DNA of 20,005 nucleotides from Lachnospiraceae bacterium (GCA_900766575.1 CAAFVW010000072.1:1-20005), one strand, 5' to 3'; shown: positions 7,489 through 16,119, counted from the stretch's first letter. Notes: a model not told the origin generated them from the letters alone. A program made the numbers and translations.

Positions 7489-9774
7489 ATGGCAGGAATC
7501 GTACTGGAGAAGGGTAAAAATATATATGACTATGGACAGCCTATGACTGCCCTGCATCTGATCACGAATGGCAAAGTCGAGGTCACCTATCCCGGTGGTT
7601 CCTATACTCTTGGCAAAGGAGATGTCATCGGCATCTGTGAGATCTGCTCCGAGATCCATCTGCTCGGCTATACTACTCTGGAGGATACTACCATTCTCAC
7701 CTATCCTCTGACCAGCCTGGATTCTCTGAATGATATTCTGCAAAAGCACCCCGATGTGGCCAGACTGTTCTGTTTATCCTGCTTCCGGCAGATCAATATC
7801 CTGTTAAACCGCAGTTCCATCTCCGAGTTGAACTGCAGCGAGCTTTATCGCACACTGACAGACGACCTTGCTACTTATAACACCTTGTGCAGCCGCTACC
7901 GTCTGTCTCCAAGATCTCTCGAACATTTTGACGAGCTGAATGCCTTCCTGGGCGACGATTCTCCGGATATCTGGCTGAATGGTTATTATATGGGATTGAG
8001 CCGGATTCTGGTTTCCGACAATTATCGTATTCTGGTACAGGAATCTGATCTGTCCATCGGTATGCTGCGAAAGGGAAGTCTGGACTTCCGGCGTACTTAC
8101 CAGAGTCTGGAAGAACAGTTTCATTATTTACAGCAGGCAGGCTCTTTTTATTTCCGGGAATCCGGCAACGATCTTTTTGATTTTTATACCTCCCTGTTCT
8201 ATAAACTGGGGCAGGACAATGATGACAGTAAGGTAGTCTACGACTGTATTCACCGTATGCTCTCCAAAGCCGGTGACCTGTCCTTTATCGATCAGGAACT
8301 GTTTGCTTCCAGGTCCCAGAGTTTCCAGAGCAGCCTGAACCTTCTGGAATCCAGTGATTCCGCCGATACAGACTCTTCCGGAGATTCCGACATTCTCAGC
8401 AGGCTGGCCGGCTCTCTGAATACGATCCTGGACTATGCCGGTTCCGATCTGGATACCGTGGCCAGCTTCCGTCAGCACGTTCATGCATTCAAGCTGCTCT
8501 CCGACCGTTCTTCCCAGGATCAGGAGGCTGCTCTTCTGCGCAGACAGCTTACAGAAGAATTTTATCTGCTCTATTCTCTGATCTTCACCCAGACACTGGA
8601 GCAGCCTCATATCCCCATGCCGGTAAAAATGTTCCTGTATTTCGGCTATGTGGATGAGGAACTGGCTGGTCTGAAAAATGCAGTCACTCTATATCGTCTG
8701 GCGGAGAACATGACCGATCACAGTGACATCGGTGTCTATACCTTTTATGACTGGCTGTTAGCGATCTTCCGCGGCAAAAAATCTCCCAGCCGCAACGAAT
8801 TTGATCAGGATTATTCCGATTACATTCACAAGCAGAAAGTAGGCGGCAACATTACGGATGCCGAACTCAAAGCTCTGGAAAACAATCCTATGGCGAAGGT
8901 CAATTATGAGCTCCGGAATATGTTCCCTCAGGTCAACAAGATCACTTTCGGCCGGATCACCACCTTCTGCCCGCTGTTCTGCGCAGATGATGTGCTGAAG
9001 GATCTGGAAAGCTCCTATGTCACAGTGTCACGTGTCTCTCAGATTCTGGAAGAGATCCGTCGCGTGGATTACACCGCATTTTACCGGGAAAGTCTGGACA
9101 TGGAACATCTGGATGTCATGGGCAAGGAGACCATTCATCTGGAATACCTTCCTGACATTATCCTGATGCCCAATGTCGGTATCCGCGGCGTCATGTGGCA
9201 GGAGATCGAAGGCAAACGGCGCAACAGCCCCGGACGTATGGTTTTCTCCATCTTCCATATGGAAGATCTGAAGACAACCTTTACCCACCTCACCGGAGAA
9301 TTCCGTTGGGAACTGTGCAAGAGAGTACAGGGCAACCGCTGGAACGATGTCTCCATCAGCTCTCTGACCAGTGAATATTTTGATTATATCCAGTTCTACC
9401 GCAAGAATCATGATCTGAGTGCGGAGGCCAAGGAAAAAGTAAAATCCAGCCTGCAGCGTGCAAAAAACAGTTTCAAGGAAATGTTCGTAAGAGATTATAT
9501 GATCTGGGTATTGTTCGAAGGTGCCGGGTCACCGAGGCTGAACAAGGTAGCACGTCAGATTATGTTCACTTACTGTCCGTTCCCTGAAGATATCTGCAAT
9601 ACGTTGGCGCAGAACCCGTTATACAGTGAACTTCTGGACCGCCGTAAGATTAAGGTAGCTCAGGGACTGCACCATCTGGACGTACTGACCAGAAAACTGC
9701 GGAACGGCAATATTCCGATCCCAGATACAGTAACACAGGAACGCTATTATTTAAGCGGCAGCAAAAATGCCTGA
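7489..9774 (+). CDS. Large protein with N-terminal cNMP-binding-like domain, remainder unassigned
   Basis: A 761-residue soluble protein. Residues 1 to about 110 look like the Crp/cNMP-binding beta-roll: GIVLEKGKNIYDYGQPMTALH, then LITNGKVEVTYPGGSYTLGKGDVIGI, and a C-terminal helix with LCLSCFRQI-type sequence. The phosphate-binding cassette that normally reads GE-x-A-L plus R-x-A is not there; the equivalent stretch is LGYTTLEDTTIL with no Arg, so cAMP binding is doubtful. No helix-turn-helix follows, so it is not a Crp-type activator. Residues 110-760 are mostly helical with an acidic Ser-rich linker near 290-310 (SSDSADTDSSGDSD). The last third contains MWQEIEGKRRNSPGRMVFS and FRWELCKRVQGNRW, and no family is recognised. 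No signal peptide or transmembrane helix is evident. It is monocistronic, divergent from the DUF6508-tetR unit and closed by a strong terminator. Confidence 0.88.
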   Translation: MAGIVLEKGKNIYDYGQPMTALHLITNGKVEVTYPGGSYTLGKGDVIGICEICSEIHLLGYTTLEDTTILTYPLTSLDSLNDILQKHPDVARLFCLSCFRQINILLNRSSISELNCSELYRTLTDDLATYNTLCSRYRLSPRSLEHFDELNAFLGDDSPDIWLNGYYMGLSRILVSDNYRILVQESDLSIGMLRKGSLDFRRTYQSLEEQFHYLQQAGSFYFRESGNDLFDFYTSLFYKLGQDNDDSKVVYDCIHRMLSKAGDLSFIDQELFASRSQSFQSSLNLLESSDSADTDSSGDSDILSRLAGSLNTILDYAGSDLDTVASFRQHVHAFKLLSDRSSQDQEAALLRRQLTEEFYLLYSLIFTQTLEQPHIPMPVKMFLYFGYVDEELAGLKNAVTLYRLAENMTDHSDIGVYTFYDWLLAIFRGKKSPSRNEFDQDYSDYIHKQKVGGNITDAELKALENNPMAKVNYELRNMFPQVNKITFGRITTFCPLFCADDVLKDLESSYVTVSRVSQILEEIRRVDYTAFYRESLDMEHLDVMGKETIHLEYLPDIILMPNVGIRGVMWQEIEGKRRNSPGRMVFSIFHMEDLKTTFTHLTGEFRWELCKRVQGNRWNDVSISSLTSEYFDYIQFYRKNHDLSAEAKEKVKSSLQRAKNSFKEMFVRDYMIWVLFEGAGSPRLNKVARQIMFTYCPFPEDICNTLAQNPLYSELLDRRKIKVAQGLHHLDVLTRKLRNGNIPIPDTVTQERYYLSGSKNA

Positions 9775-9794
9775 TTCACAGAATAAAAAAGAGT

Positions 9795-9836
9795 AAAAAA
9801 AGATTCACTCTCCGCCAGGAGAATGAATCTTTTTTT
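9795..9836. terminator. Bidirectional intrinsic terminator
   Basis: A 13-position stem with a single C/A mismatch joins AGATTCACTCTCC (9801-9813) to GGAGAATGAATCT (9818-9830) around GCCA. It is flanked by six or more A on the left and T on the right. It can terminate the + strand gene ending at 9774 and the minus-strand flavodoxin ending at 9845. Confidence 0.9.
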
Positions 9837-9844
9837 GTCATCAT

Positions 9845-10276
9845 TTATGCGTTTGCCAGTTGTTTTCCCAGTTCTCTGCACTCAGCCAGACCAGCTTCAT
9901 CCGGTGTCTCATGGCAGATCAGCCCTTCTCCGTTCAGCACGGTAGCGCCCGCTGCCTCCATACGTGTGGTCCAGTCTCTCATCCACTCACCGTCTCCCCA
10001 ACCGTAGGAGCCGAACAATGCGATCTTTTTACCGGATGCGAAACCTTCCACATCACAGACAAATGGCTCCATCTCAGATTCTTCCAGAACTTCCGCTCCC
10101 ATTGCGGGACATCCCAGTGCAAATTTGGGAGCCGCCTTCAGTTCTTCCAGATTCGCTCCGCTGACAAACACTACCTCTGCGTCCTTTCCCGCTTCCCGGA
10201 TGCCTTCTCCGACAGCCTCCGCCATAGCCTGTGTATTACCACCCTGTGTCCAGAATACTACATAAATCTTATCCAT
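9845..10276 (-). CDS. Flavodoxin
   Basis: A 143-residue FMN-binding electron carrier of the short-chain type, cytosolic. The N-terminal IYVVFWTQGGNTQAMA is the phosphate-binding loop (canonical T/S-x-T-G-N-T; here TQGGNT), and GSYGWGDGEWM is the second flavin-contact loop with an aromatic stacking candidate. It replaces ferredoxin in many anaerobes when iron is scarce. The ATG is preceded by AAGG at about 8 bases. It lies 66 bases after the DUF3793 gene on the same strand, with an AT-rich gap that includes a TTGCAG hexamer and a palindromic TTAATTAA run. A second promoter there is possible, but co-transcription is the simpler reading. The operon ends in the bidirectional terminator. Confidence 0.95.
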   Translation of the reverse strand: MDKIYVVFWTQGGNTQAMAEAVGEGIREAGKDAEVVFVSGANLEELKAAPKFALGCPAMGAEVLEESEMEPFVCDVEGFASGKKIALFGSYGWGDGEWMRDWTTRMEAAGATVLNGEGLICHETPDEAGLAECRELGKQLANA

Positions 10277-10342
10277 ATAAATTACCTTTCCTTTCCATAA
10301 TTAATTAAATTAATTATTAAACTGCAAATTTTATGTACGCTT

Positions 10343-10945
10343 CTATGCTGCGGTACCTCCGCAGATATCTATGATTTCTGCCATCTTCACACCATAATGT
10401 AATAGCTGAATCAGATTTTCCCTGGCATATTCATATTTTTCAAAAAGTCTCTGTTTTCCTTCCTTATCCGCATATACCTTCCAGTAACCGGTACAGAGAC
10501 TGTTCCTCCCCTGGTATCTGATAAATCCTTCCACATCCTCCGGAGGATATCCCAACAGCAAGCCCATTTCATGCGGAAAAGATTTTCTGTTCTCCGCATA
10601 AGTCTCATAGCGTTCGCAAAAAACCGGCAAGATATCTTCCAGCCTGCCGGAATCATACCCTGCCTCCTGCAGCAATTTCTGCACCTGCGGCATTTTCAGA
10701 TACTTTTCCAGGTGATCCCTGCGATATAACAGTATTACTATTTTAGCCTCCGTCTCCATCAGGGGATACATGGAAAGTATACTGCCCTCTACGATTTTCT
10801 CCACCTGTGAGAATCCGTCCGGGGAAATTGTCAGCAGATTAGAGAGTTTCAGTCCCGTAATCAGCGGTGCACACTGCAAAGCAAGCTGCAATTCCACATC
10901 ATCTGCCTTCATTCCGCACAAAATCTCCCATGTTTCCTGGCTCAA
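10343..10945 (-). CDS. DUF3793 family protein
   Basis: A 200-residue cytosolic protein with the recognisable DUF3793 core: FPHEMGLLLGYPPEDVEGFI at about residues 123-142, then GYWKVYADKEGKQRLFEKYEYAR. The family has no established biochemical function; in Clostridia it is often found beside flavodoxins and iron-transport genes. The TTG start at 10945 is accepted because GGGAGGTG (10962-10955) lies 9 bases upstream. It is the first gene of a DUF3793-flavodoxin operon with a near-consensus promoter and an inverted repeat in its leader. That arrangement fits repression by a metal-loaded regulator, which is inference. A 6-bp hairpin (CTGCGG/CCGCAG) sits at its very 3' end without a T run. Confidence 0.9.
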   Translation of the reverse strand: MSQETWEILCGMKADDVELQLALQCAPLITGLKLSNLLTISPDGFSQVEKIVEGSILSMYPLMETEAKIVILLYRRDHLEKYLKMPQVQKLLQEAGYDSGRLEDILPVFCERYETYAENRKSFPHEMGLLLGYPPEDVEGFIRYQGRNSLCTGYWKVYADKEGKQRLFEKYEYARENLIQLLHYGVKMAEIIDICGGTAA

Positions 10946-10980
10946 TCAGCTTTTCACCTCCCGTTGTAAAAAATCATGTG

Positions 10981-10996
10981 GTTAGTTGTGTCTAAC
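10981..10996. promoter_or_regulatory. Inverted repeat, candidate metal-repressor operator
   Basis: GTTAG (10981-10985) and CTAAC (10992-10996) form a 16-base inverted repeat with a 6-base spacer. It lies just downstream of the -10 box and before the ribosome site of the DUF3793 gene, where a bound repressor would block transcription. The TTAG/CTAA half-sites resemble those of DtxR/MntR-type regulators; the assignment is inference. Confidence 0.4.
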
Positions 10997-11006
10997 TTCA
11001 AAATCC

Positions 11007-11035
11007 ATAATATAGAAAAAAGCAGCTCCCGTCAA
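11007..11035 (-). promoter_or_regulatory. Candidate sigma-A promoter of the DUF3793-flavodoxin operon
   Basis: On the minus strand TTGACG (11035-11030) is followed by a 17-base spacer and TATTAT (11012-11007), close to consensus. Its -35 box sits in the loop of the terminator of the preceding gene. Confidence 0.6.
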
Positions 11036-11045
11036 GGGAACTGCC
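11015..11045 (-). terminator. Intrinsic terminator of the GGDEF gene
   Basis: On the minus strand GCAGTTCCC and GGGAGCTGC pair over 9 positions (one G-T) around the loop TTGAC. Six T follow. It is placed 30 bases past the stop of the diguanylate cyclase gene. Confidence 0.85.
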
Positions 11046-11075
11046 TGATAGAAATTCTCAACATATTTTCAATGC

Positions 11076-12455
11076 TTATATTTTTCTGCGATCCAATCCG
11101 GTATTGCGATAGTATTCCGCTTTGTCCTGATACATTCGTCTCTCCGGCTCCGTCAGCAGATGATCCTCTCCCACTTCTTCCAACGTATTTACTGCTGCTC
11201 CCACTGCCATGGCAGCATTGTTCGCCCGCAGATCCTCTTTCAGTTCCTCCACCTTACGATAGAGTTCTTTTTCGTTGGTTCCGCAGCACAGAACCACCAG
11301 TTCATCTCCACCGATACGGAACAGTCCATTCCCGGCAAATACACGTTTCAGGCATTCACAGCATCGTCTAATCAGCCGGTCTCCGGCGGAATGGCCCTCG
11401 CTGTCATTAATACGTTTCAAACCTGTTATATCGCAATATACCACACCGATAGGCTTTGTGTGATCCGCCTGACGGATATATCTCTCCATGGCATAACGAT
11501 TCCCCAGCGTTGTCAAAGGATCCGAATAGCTCATCACTTCCAGTTCTCTCACCAGATTTCTCTGTTTCAGGGAAGATACAATAAAATGTCCCATGATCTG
11601 AAGCATTTCTGAGACAAATCGAAAATATCTGGCAGGCGGATTGTCTACTCCGTAGAAACCGATGACCTTCTCGTCATCGTAGAGAGGCACCACTGCCAGG
11701 GAATGTATATTCTGTCTTGCCAATACTTCATACATCTGCGGATCGGAATCTTTCATGGTTTCCAGATCCTCCGTGACAATATTCAGATTCTCTGCGAACT
11801 TCCGATACCATTCTTCACAAATCTCCGGCGGCAGATTCTGCAGACTGTCCTTTTCCGGTGTGCCCCCCTTGGCCACCCATTCATAAGTATTGCTGTCATA
11901 ATTACGGTCATCGCGCTCAAAAATATAAGCCCGCTCTGCTTCCAGCGTCTTTCCGATAAATTCCAACAGTACCTGCAAGGTCTGATCCATGGTCTCCTGC
12001 CGCAATGCTACACGGATGGCCCGGTTCAATGCAGCCTCCATATTACGGTAATCTGAGGATTTTTCATCTCTCTCACTCAGAGTTCCACGGTCAATGGCAA
12101 TCTCCATACGGTATTTTTTGCCATCTTCTTCCACCAGCGTATCCTTAATATGAAGATCTCTTTTCAATAATGGATTATAATATTCCCATACTTTAAAATA
12201 ACCGGGGCTCAGCTGTTCATTGTTACAGACACCGCAGGGCATGAAATTTCCCTGCAATACCTCATAACATTTTAACCCGGCAATTTCATCGTTTTTCTGA
12301 AAACCATAGGTCTTCAAAGTCTTTTTATTCATATATACCAGTTCATGAGTCTCTGCATCTGCCACATACACATATTCATCCAGATTCTCAAAAAATTCCC
12401 ATATCTTGCTCATAGATACTGACCTGCTTCCGTTTTCGTCCGCCCCCGGTTCCAT
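11076..12455 (-). CDS. Diguanylate cyclase, PAS-GAF-GGDEF
   Basis: A 459-residue cytosolic signalling protein expected to make cyclic-di-GMP from two GTP. Residues 16-125 form a PAS-like sensor (YVYVADAETHELVYMNKK) with Cys63, Cys74 and Cys77 in CYEVLQGNFMPCGVC, a Cys arrangement seen in related clostridial PAS domains. Residues 150-295 are GAF-like (AERAYIFERD, HSLAVVPLYDDEKVIGFYGVD). The GGDEF domain spans 305-455, with SDPLTTLGNR, the metal Asp342 in CDITGLKRIND, and GGDEL at 382-386. The inhibitory RxxD site upstream of GGDEL reads FAGN, so product inhibition is probably lost. There is no transmembrane segment. The ATG lies 3 bases past the GDPD stop without a clear Shine-Dalgarno; the in-frame ATG at 12413 (MSKIWEFF) has AGG 9 bases before it and may be the true start. 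It is co-transcribed with the phosphodiesterase gene. Confidence 0.92.
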   Translation of the reverse strand: MEPGADENGSRSVSMSKIWEFFENLDEYVYVADAETHELVYMNKKTLKTYGFQKNDEIAGLKCYEVLQGNFMPCGVCNNEQLSPGYFKVWEYYNPLLKRDLHIKDTLVEEDGKKYRMEIAIDRGTLSERDEKSSDYRNMEAALNRAIRVALRQETMDQTLQVLLEFIGKTLEAERAYIFERDDRNYDSNTYEWVAKGGTPEKDSLQNLPPEICEEWYRKFAENLNIVTEDLETMKDSDPQMYEVLARQNIHSLAVVPLYDDEKVIGFYGVDNPPARYFRFVSEMLQIMGHFIVSSLKQRNLVRELEVMSYSDPLTTLGNRYAMERYIRQADHTKPIGVVYCDITGLKRINDSEGHSAGDRLIRRCCECLKRVFAGNGLFRIGGDELVVLCCGTNEKELYRKVEELKEDLRANNAAMAVGAAVNTLEEVGEDHLLTEPERRMYQDKAEYYRNTGLDRRKI

Positions 12456-12458
12456 TAT

Positions 12459-13301
12459 TTAGTATACACTTGCAAACGCTTTTCGGCAAGCCTGTTCCCG
12501 CAAAAATGTCTGTAACAGTCTCACGTCATCCGTGATCACTCCATCAGCTCCGCAGTTTACAATTCTGCGCATTGCACCGGAAGTATTGGCAGTCCATCCA
12601 TACACAGACTTTCCGCGGTAATGAATCGCCTCCACCATATCTGTTGTAAGATTCTTCCCCTCGATGCTGTAACTGTCTGCATAATCCAGATCATAATCCG
12701 TCTCTTCCAGATCATGTGCAATAAAAACCGTGGCGATGCCGGGTTCCAGCTCTTTTACTCTTTGCAGGATTCCTTTGTTCATGGAGCCTATGATACATTC
12801 ATCTGTCATGTCACGGTCTTTCAAAAGAGCCAGAACGTTTTCCTCCAGTTCCTGTTCCTGACCAGTATATTTTAATTCGATCATCAGTGTGATTCTGTCT
12901 CTGGCGCAGGCCAGCATCTCTTCCAGCGTCGGAACCTGTTCTCCCCGGTATGCCGCCGAAAAACCGCTCCCCACTTCCATCTCCAGAAGGGCGTTCTCTT
13001 CCGCATCCCACACACAGATATCCTCTCCCGCAGTGCGCTTGAAATTGCTGTCATGCATAACGATCAAAGTCCCGTCAGACAACTGCTGCACATCAATCTC
13101 AGCAATGGGAGCTCCGTCACGGATGGCCTGTTCCAACGCTGCCACGGTGTTCTCCGGGGCCACCTTCGCCCCTGCACGATGTGCCACAACGATCACGTAA
13201 GTGTCTTTGCCTGCCGCCTGCACCTGAGGCAATACGCCATAGGTCAGAAAATAAAGGCATAATAACATGATAATTGCTGTTTTTCTGATAATTTTCGTCA
13301 C
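12459..13301 (-). CDS. Secreted glycerophosphodiester phosphodiesterase
   Basis: A 280-residue GDPD-family enzyme that hydrolyses glycerophosphodiesters to glycerol-3-phosphate and an alcohol. Residues 1-30 form a signal peptide (KIIRK, hydrophobic IIMLLCLYFL, then QVQAA), so it acts outside the membrane. Catalytic motifs are complete: HRAG with His41/Arg42, PENT with Glu50, EID with Glu68/Asp70, MHD with His83, and IELK with Glu142/Lys144. The later YGWTAN and ADGVITDD are typical of the family. At 280 residues it is the minimal one-domain form. The GTG start has AGGAGGG 4 bases upstream. It is the first gene of a pair with the diguanylate cyclase (3-base gap), and a candidate promoter lies about 50 bases upstream. 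Its extracellular substrate could be phospholipid headgroup or teichoic-acid derivatives. Confidence 0.94.
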   Translation of the reverse strand: MTKIIRKTAIIMLLCLYFLTYGVLPQVQAAGKDTYVIVVAHRAGAKVAPENTVAALEQAIRDGAPIAEIDVQQLSDGTLIVMHDSNFKRTAGEDICVWDAEENALLEMEVGSGFSAAYRGEQVPTLEEMLACARDRITLMIELKYTGQEQELEENVLALLKDRDMTDECIIGSMNKGILQRVKELEPGIATVFIAHDLEETDYDLDYADSYSIEGKNLTTDMVEAIHYRGKSVYGWTANTSGAMRRIVNCGADGVITDDVRLLQTFLREQACRKAFASVY

Positions 13302-13347
13302 ATTGCCCTCCTATGAAAGTTTTTTGTCAATTTTATTGTAACATTTG

Positions 13348-13377
13348 ACTATAAACTCCATGCGAGGAAAATGTAAA
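13348..13377 (-). promoter_or_regulatory. Candidate sigma-A promoter for the GDPD-GGDEF pair
   Basis: On the minus strand TTTACA (13377-13372) and TATAGT (13353-13348) are 18 bases apart, placing the start near 13341 and a leader of about 40 bases. No strong terminator for the upstream ATPase gene is seen in 13378-13431, so read-through is possible. Confidence 0.4.
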
Positions 13378-13431
13378 TTTTCTGTGAATATTAATATTTC
13401 TTTGCGAATGGGCTCTGAATATTTACAAGAA

Positions 13432-16119
13432 CTATCTTCTTAACAGCACCACCACTTCATGGGCCAGCAGCGGAAATGCTGCCAGCACATTCAAAAGCAG
13501 CCATTCCTGTCCGGATAACGAAGAGGTTCCGAAGGCACTAATGAGAAACGGCACCTCCGTTACCGCAAACTGCAATACAAATCCCACGATACAGGCTGCC
13601 ACCATCAATGGATTATCCCAGGGTTTCATGGCAAAGACGGACTTCTGTACGTCCCGCATTCCCACAGCATGATACAACTGGCACATTCCCAATACCGTAA
13701 AAGCATAGGTCTGGGACCTGGCCAGAATTCGCTCCTGAGAAAGCAGTTCCCGGATCTGTTCCACATATTGGAAGAGATTCCCGGGAAGTTCTCCTCTTTC
13801 GCCCAGAATCCCACAGGGCAGCACCAGAAACGCTGCCAGTCCGATTCCGGTAATCAGCGCCCCGTAGAGCAGCGTGCAGGCCATTCCTCCTCTGGCAAAC
13901 AGACTCTCTGTGGACTTTCTCGGAGGACAACGCATCAGGCTTTTCCCGTCATTTTTATCTACCCCCAGCGCCAGAGCCGGAAGGGAATCCGTGATCAGAT
14001 TGATCCACAGGATATGACTGGATTTCAGAGGAGACTCAAACCCCAGCGCCACCGCAACGAACATGGTCATCAATTCCCCCAGATTGGAAGACAATAAGAA
14101 AATTACGGACTTACGGATATTCTCATAGACACCTCTGCCCTCCTCGATCGCTTTCTCGATGGTGGCGAAATTGTCGTCTGTCAGGATCATGTCTGCAGCC
14201 TGTTTGGCCACATCCACGCCGGTTCCCATAGCCACTCCGATATCTGCCGCTTTTAACGAAGGGGCGTCATTCACACCGTCTCCCGTCATGGCCACAATCT
14301 CACCGTTTTGCTGTAACCCTTTTACGATTCGTACTTTCTGGGCCGGGGTCACTCTGGCATATACCCTGATATCCCGTATCCTCCGGGCAAAAGAATTGTC
14401 ATCCAGGCGACTCAGTTCCTGTCCCGTGATACATTGACTGCGGTGTCCGGCAATCCCCAGCTGTCTGGCAATCGCATAGGCGGTATCCACATGATCTCCC
14501 GTGATCATCACCGTAGACACCCCGGCGTGCCGGAAGATTTCCACTGCCTCTGCCGCCTCCGGTCTGGCCGGATCCCGCATTCCCAGAATCCCCAGAAATG
14601 TCATGTCCTCTTCCCCGCACCCACAAGCTGCACTGCTCTGGGCCACCGCCAGCGTCCGGAGGGCCAGAGAGCTCATCAGCTCCACAACTTCACAGATCCT
14701 CTTTTGCTGTACGGACGTCATAGGAACACATCTTCCCTCCTGTAAAATGTGCGTACAATGCTGCACGACCACATCCGGCGCCCCTTTCGTATAGGCAATA
14801 CATCCTCTGTTTCCTCCGTTTTTCAGAATTCTGTGATATGTCGTCATCATCTTTCGATCGGAATCAAACGGAGTCTCATCATATCTTGGATACTGTTTTT
14901 CCAACCGTTCCCTGTGCATTCCCATTTTTTCACCGAAATCCAGCAGAGCCAGTTCCGTAGGATCCCCCACGCGCTGTTCTCCCTGTATTGATGCATCATT
15001 GCAAAGGAGCATTCCCCGGAGGATTTCCTGTCTGACATAGGACTCTCCTCTGTTCCTTCCCCCGGTTACGTCTTCCATGCAATCGTACCACCAGCATTTT
15101 TCCACCGTGAGCCGGTTCTGCGTCAATGTGCCGGTCTTATCCGAGCAGACAACGCTCACTGCCCCCAAAGTCTCCACGGAGGGCAGTCTGCGGATGATGG
15201 TATGTACTTTGACCATTCTGGTCACTGACAAAGCCAGACAGATCGTAACCACCGCTGGCAGCCCTTCCGGTACTGCTGCAACGGCAAGGGAAATGGCCAC
15301 CAGAAGCATTTCCGGAATGTTTCTGTGCTGAAACACGGCCAGCAGAAACAGCCCGGCACATATCCCCAATGACAAAATGCTCAAAAGCTTCCCAAGATCC
15401 CCCAGGCGTTTCTGCAGTGGTGTCATTTCGTCTTCTGTATCTGTGATCATGGAAGCGATCCTTCCAATCTCCGTATCCATGCCCGTGGCTACCACTATGC
15501 CCTCCCCGTGGCCATGGGTCACCACCGTGGACATGTAGACCATATTGACTCGTTCAGCCAACGGAAGTTCCTGCCTGCAATCCGCCAGAAATAGAGCATC
15601 CTTTTCCACCGGCACCGATTCTCCGGTAAGCGCGGATTCCTCCACCTGGAGATTCGCACTCCTGGTCAGCCGGATATCCGCCGGAACCTGTGCTCCCGCC
15701 TCCAGATCTACCAGATCCCCGGTTACCAGCTCCGCTGCAGGAATCTCTCTGCGCACCCCATCCCGGATTACAATAGTCTGCGGACTGGTCAGTTTTTTTA
15801 AAGCTTCCAATGCTTTTCTGGCTTTTCCCTCCTGAAGCATCCCCACCAGCGCATTCACCAGAACTACGGTGCCAATGATTACGGCATCACTGATTTCTCC
15901 CAGGAGAACAGATACCACTGCTGCAATCAATAATATGTAGATCAACGGATCCTTTAACTGCTCCAGAAAAAGCTGTATCTTCGTCTTTTTCTTCGCAGCC
16001 TTCATTTCATTTCTGCCGTTTTGCTGCAAACGACGAAAGGCCTCACCATCGGTAAGGCCCTTCACAGCATCACTTTTCAATTTATTTATGGTTTCCTGTA
16101 TATTCTGCTTCTCGAACAC
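13432..16119 (-). CDS. Calcium-type P-type ATPase (SERCA/PMCA-like, P2)
   Basis: An 895-residue membrane pump. It has the P-type landmarks: TGES at 165-168 (actuator), phosphorylated Asp327 in CSDKTGTLT, KGAPD at 445-449 (nucleotide domain) and MTGDGVNDAP at 611-620. Ion-site motifs match Ca2+ pumps: PEGLP (284-288) in M4, SSNLGE (677-682) in M5 with Asn679 and Glu682, and WINLITDSLP (705-714) in M6 with Asn707, Thr710 and Asp711. About ten transmembrane segments are expected, with M1-M2 near 57-97 and the last four after residue 740. The N terminus is short, and no C-terminal regulatory tail is present. The predicted role is Ca2+ export, though Mn2+ or other cations cannot be excluded. The GTG start is supported by GGGAGG at 5 bases. 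It follows the chemotaxis gene by 73 bases without a clear terminator between them. Confidence 0.95.
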   Translation of the reverse strand: MFEKQNIQETINKLKSDAVKGLTDGEAFRRLQQNGRNEMKAAKKKTKIQLFLEQLKDPLIYILLIAAVVSVLLGEISDAVIIGTVVLVNALVGMLQEGKARKALEALKKLTSPQTIVIRDGVRREIPAAELVTGDLVDLEAGAQVPADIRLTRSANLQVEESALTGESVPVEKDALFLADCRQELPLAERVNMVYMSTVVTHGHGEGIVVATGMDTEIGRIASMITDTEDEMTPLQKRLGDLGKLLSILSLGICAGLFLLAVFQHRNIPEMLLVAISLAVAAVPEGLPAVVTICLALSVTRMVKVHTIIRRLPSVETLGAVSVVCSDKTGTLTQNRLTVEKCWWYDCMEDVTGGRNRGESYVRQEILRGMLLCNDASIQGEQRVGDPTELALLDFGEKMGMHRERLEKQYPRYDETPFDSDRKMMTTYHRILKNGGNRGCIAYTKGAPDVVVQHCTHILQEGRCVPMTSVQQKRICEVVELMSSLALRTLAVAQSSAACGCGEEDMTFLGILGMRDPARPEAAEAVEIFRHAGVSTVMITGDHVDTAYAIARQLGIAGHRSQCITGQELSRLDDNSFARRIRDIRVYARVTPAQKVRIVKGLQQNGEIVAMTGDGVNDAPSLKAADIGVAMGTGVDVAKQAADMILTDDNFATIEKAIEEGRGVYENIRKSVIFLLSSNLGELMTMFVAVALGFESPLKSSHILWINLITDSLPALALGVDKNDGKSLMRCPPRKSTESLFARGGMACTLLYGALITGIGLAAFLVLPCGILGERGELPGNLFQYVEQIRELLSQERILARSQTYAFTVLGMCQLYHAVGMRDVQKSVFAMKPWDNPLMVAACIVGFVLQFAVTEVPFLISAFGTSSLSGQEWLLLNVLAAFPLLAHEVVVLLRR

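Noticed and set aside
8128..8610. Minus-strand frames within the cNMP-like-domain gene
   Set aside because: They lie opposite an intact 761-residue frame with a good start, and show no protein-like motifs.
13325..13330. Perfect TTGACA on the minus strand before the GDPD gene
   Set aside because: It is only 12 bases from the ribosome site, with no room for a -10 box and transcript start.
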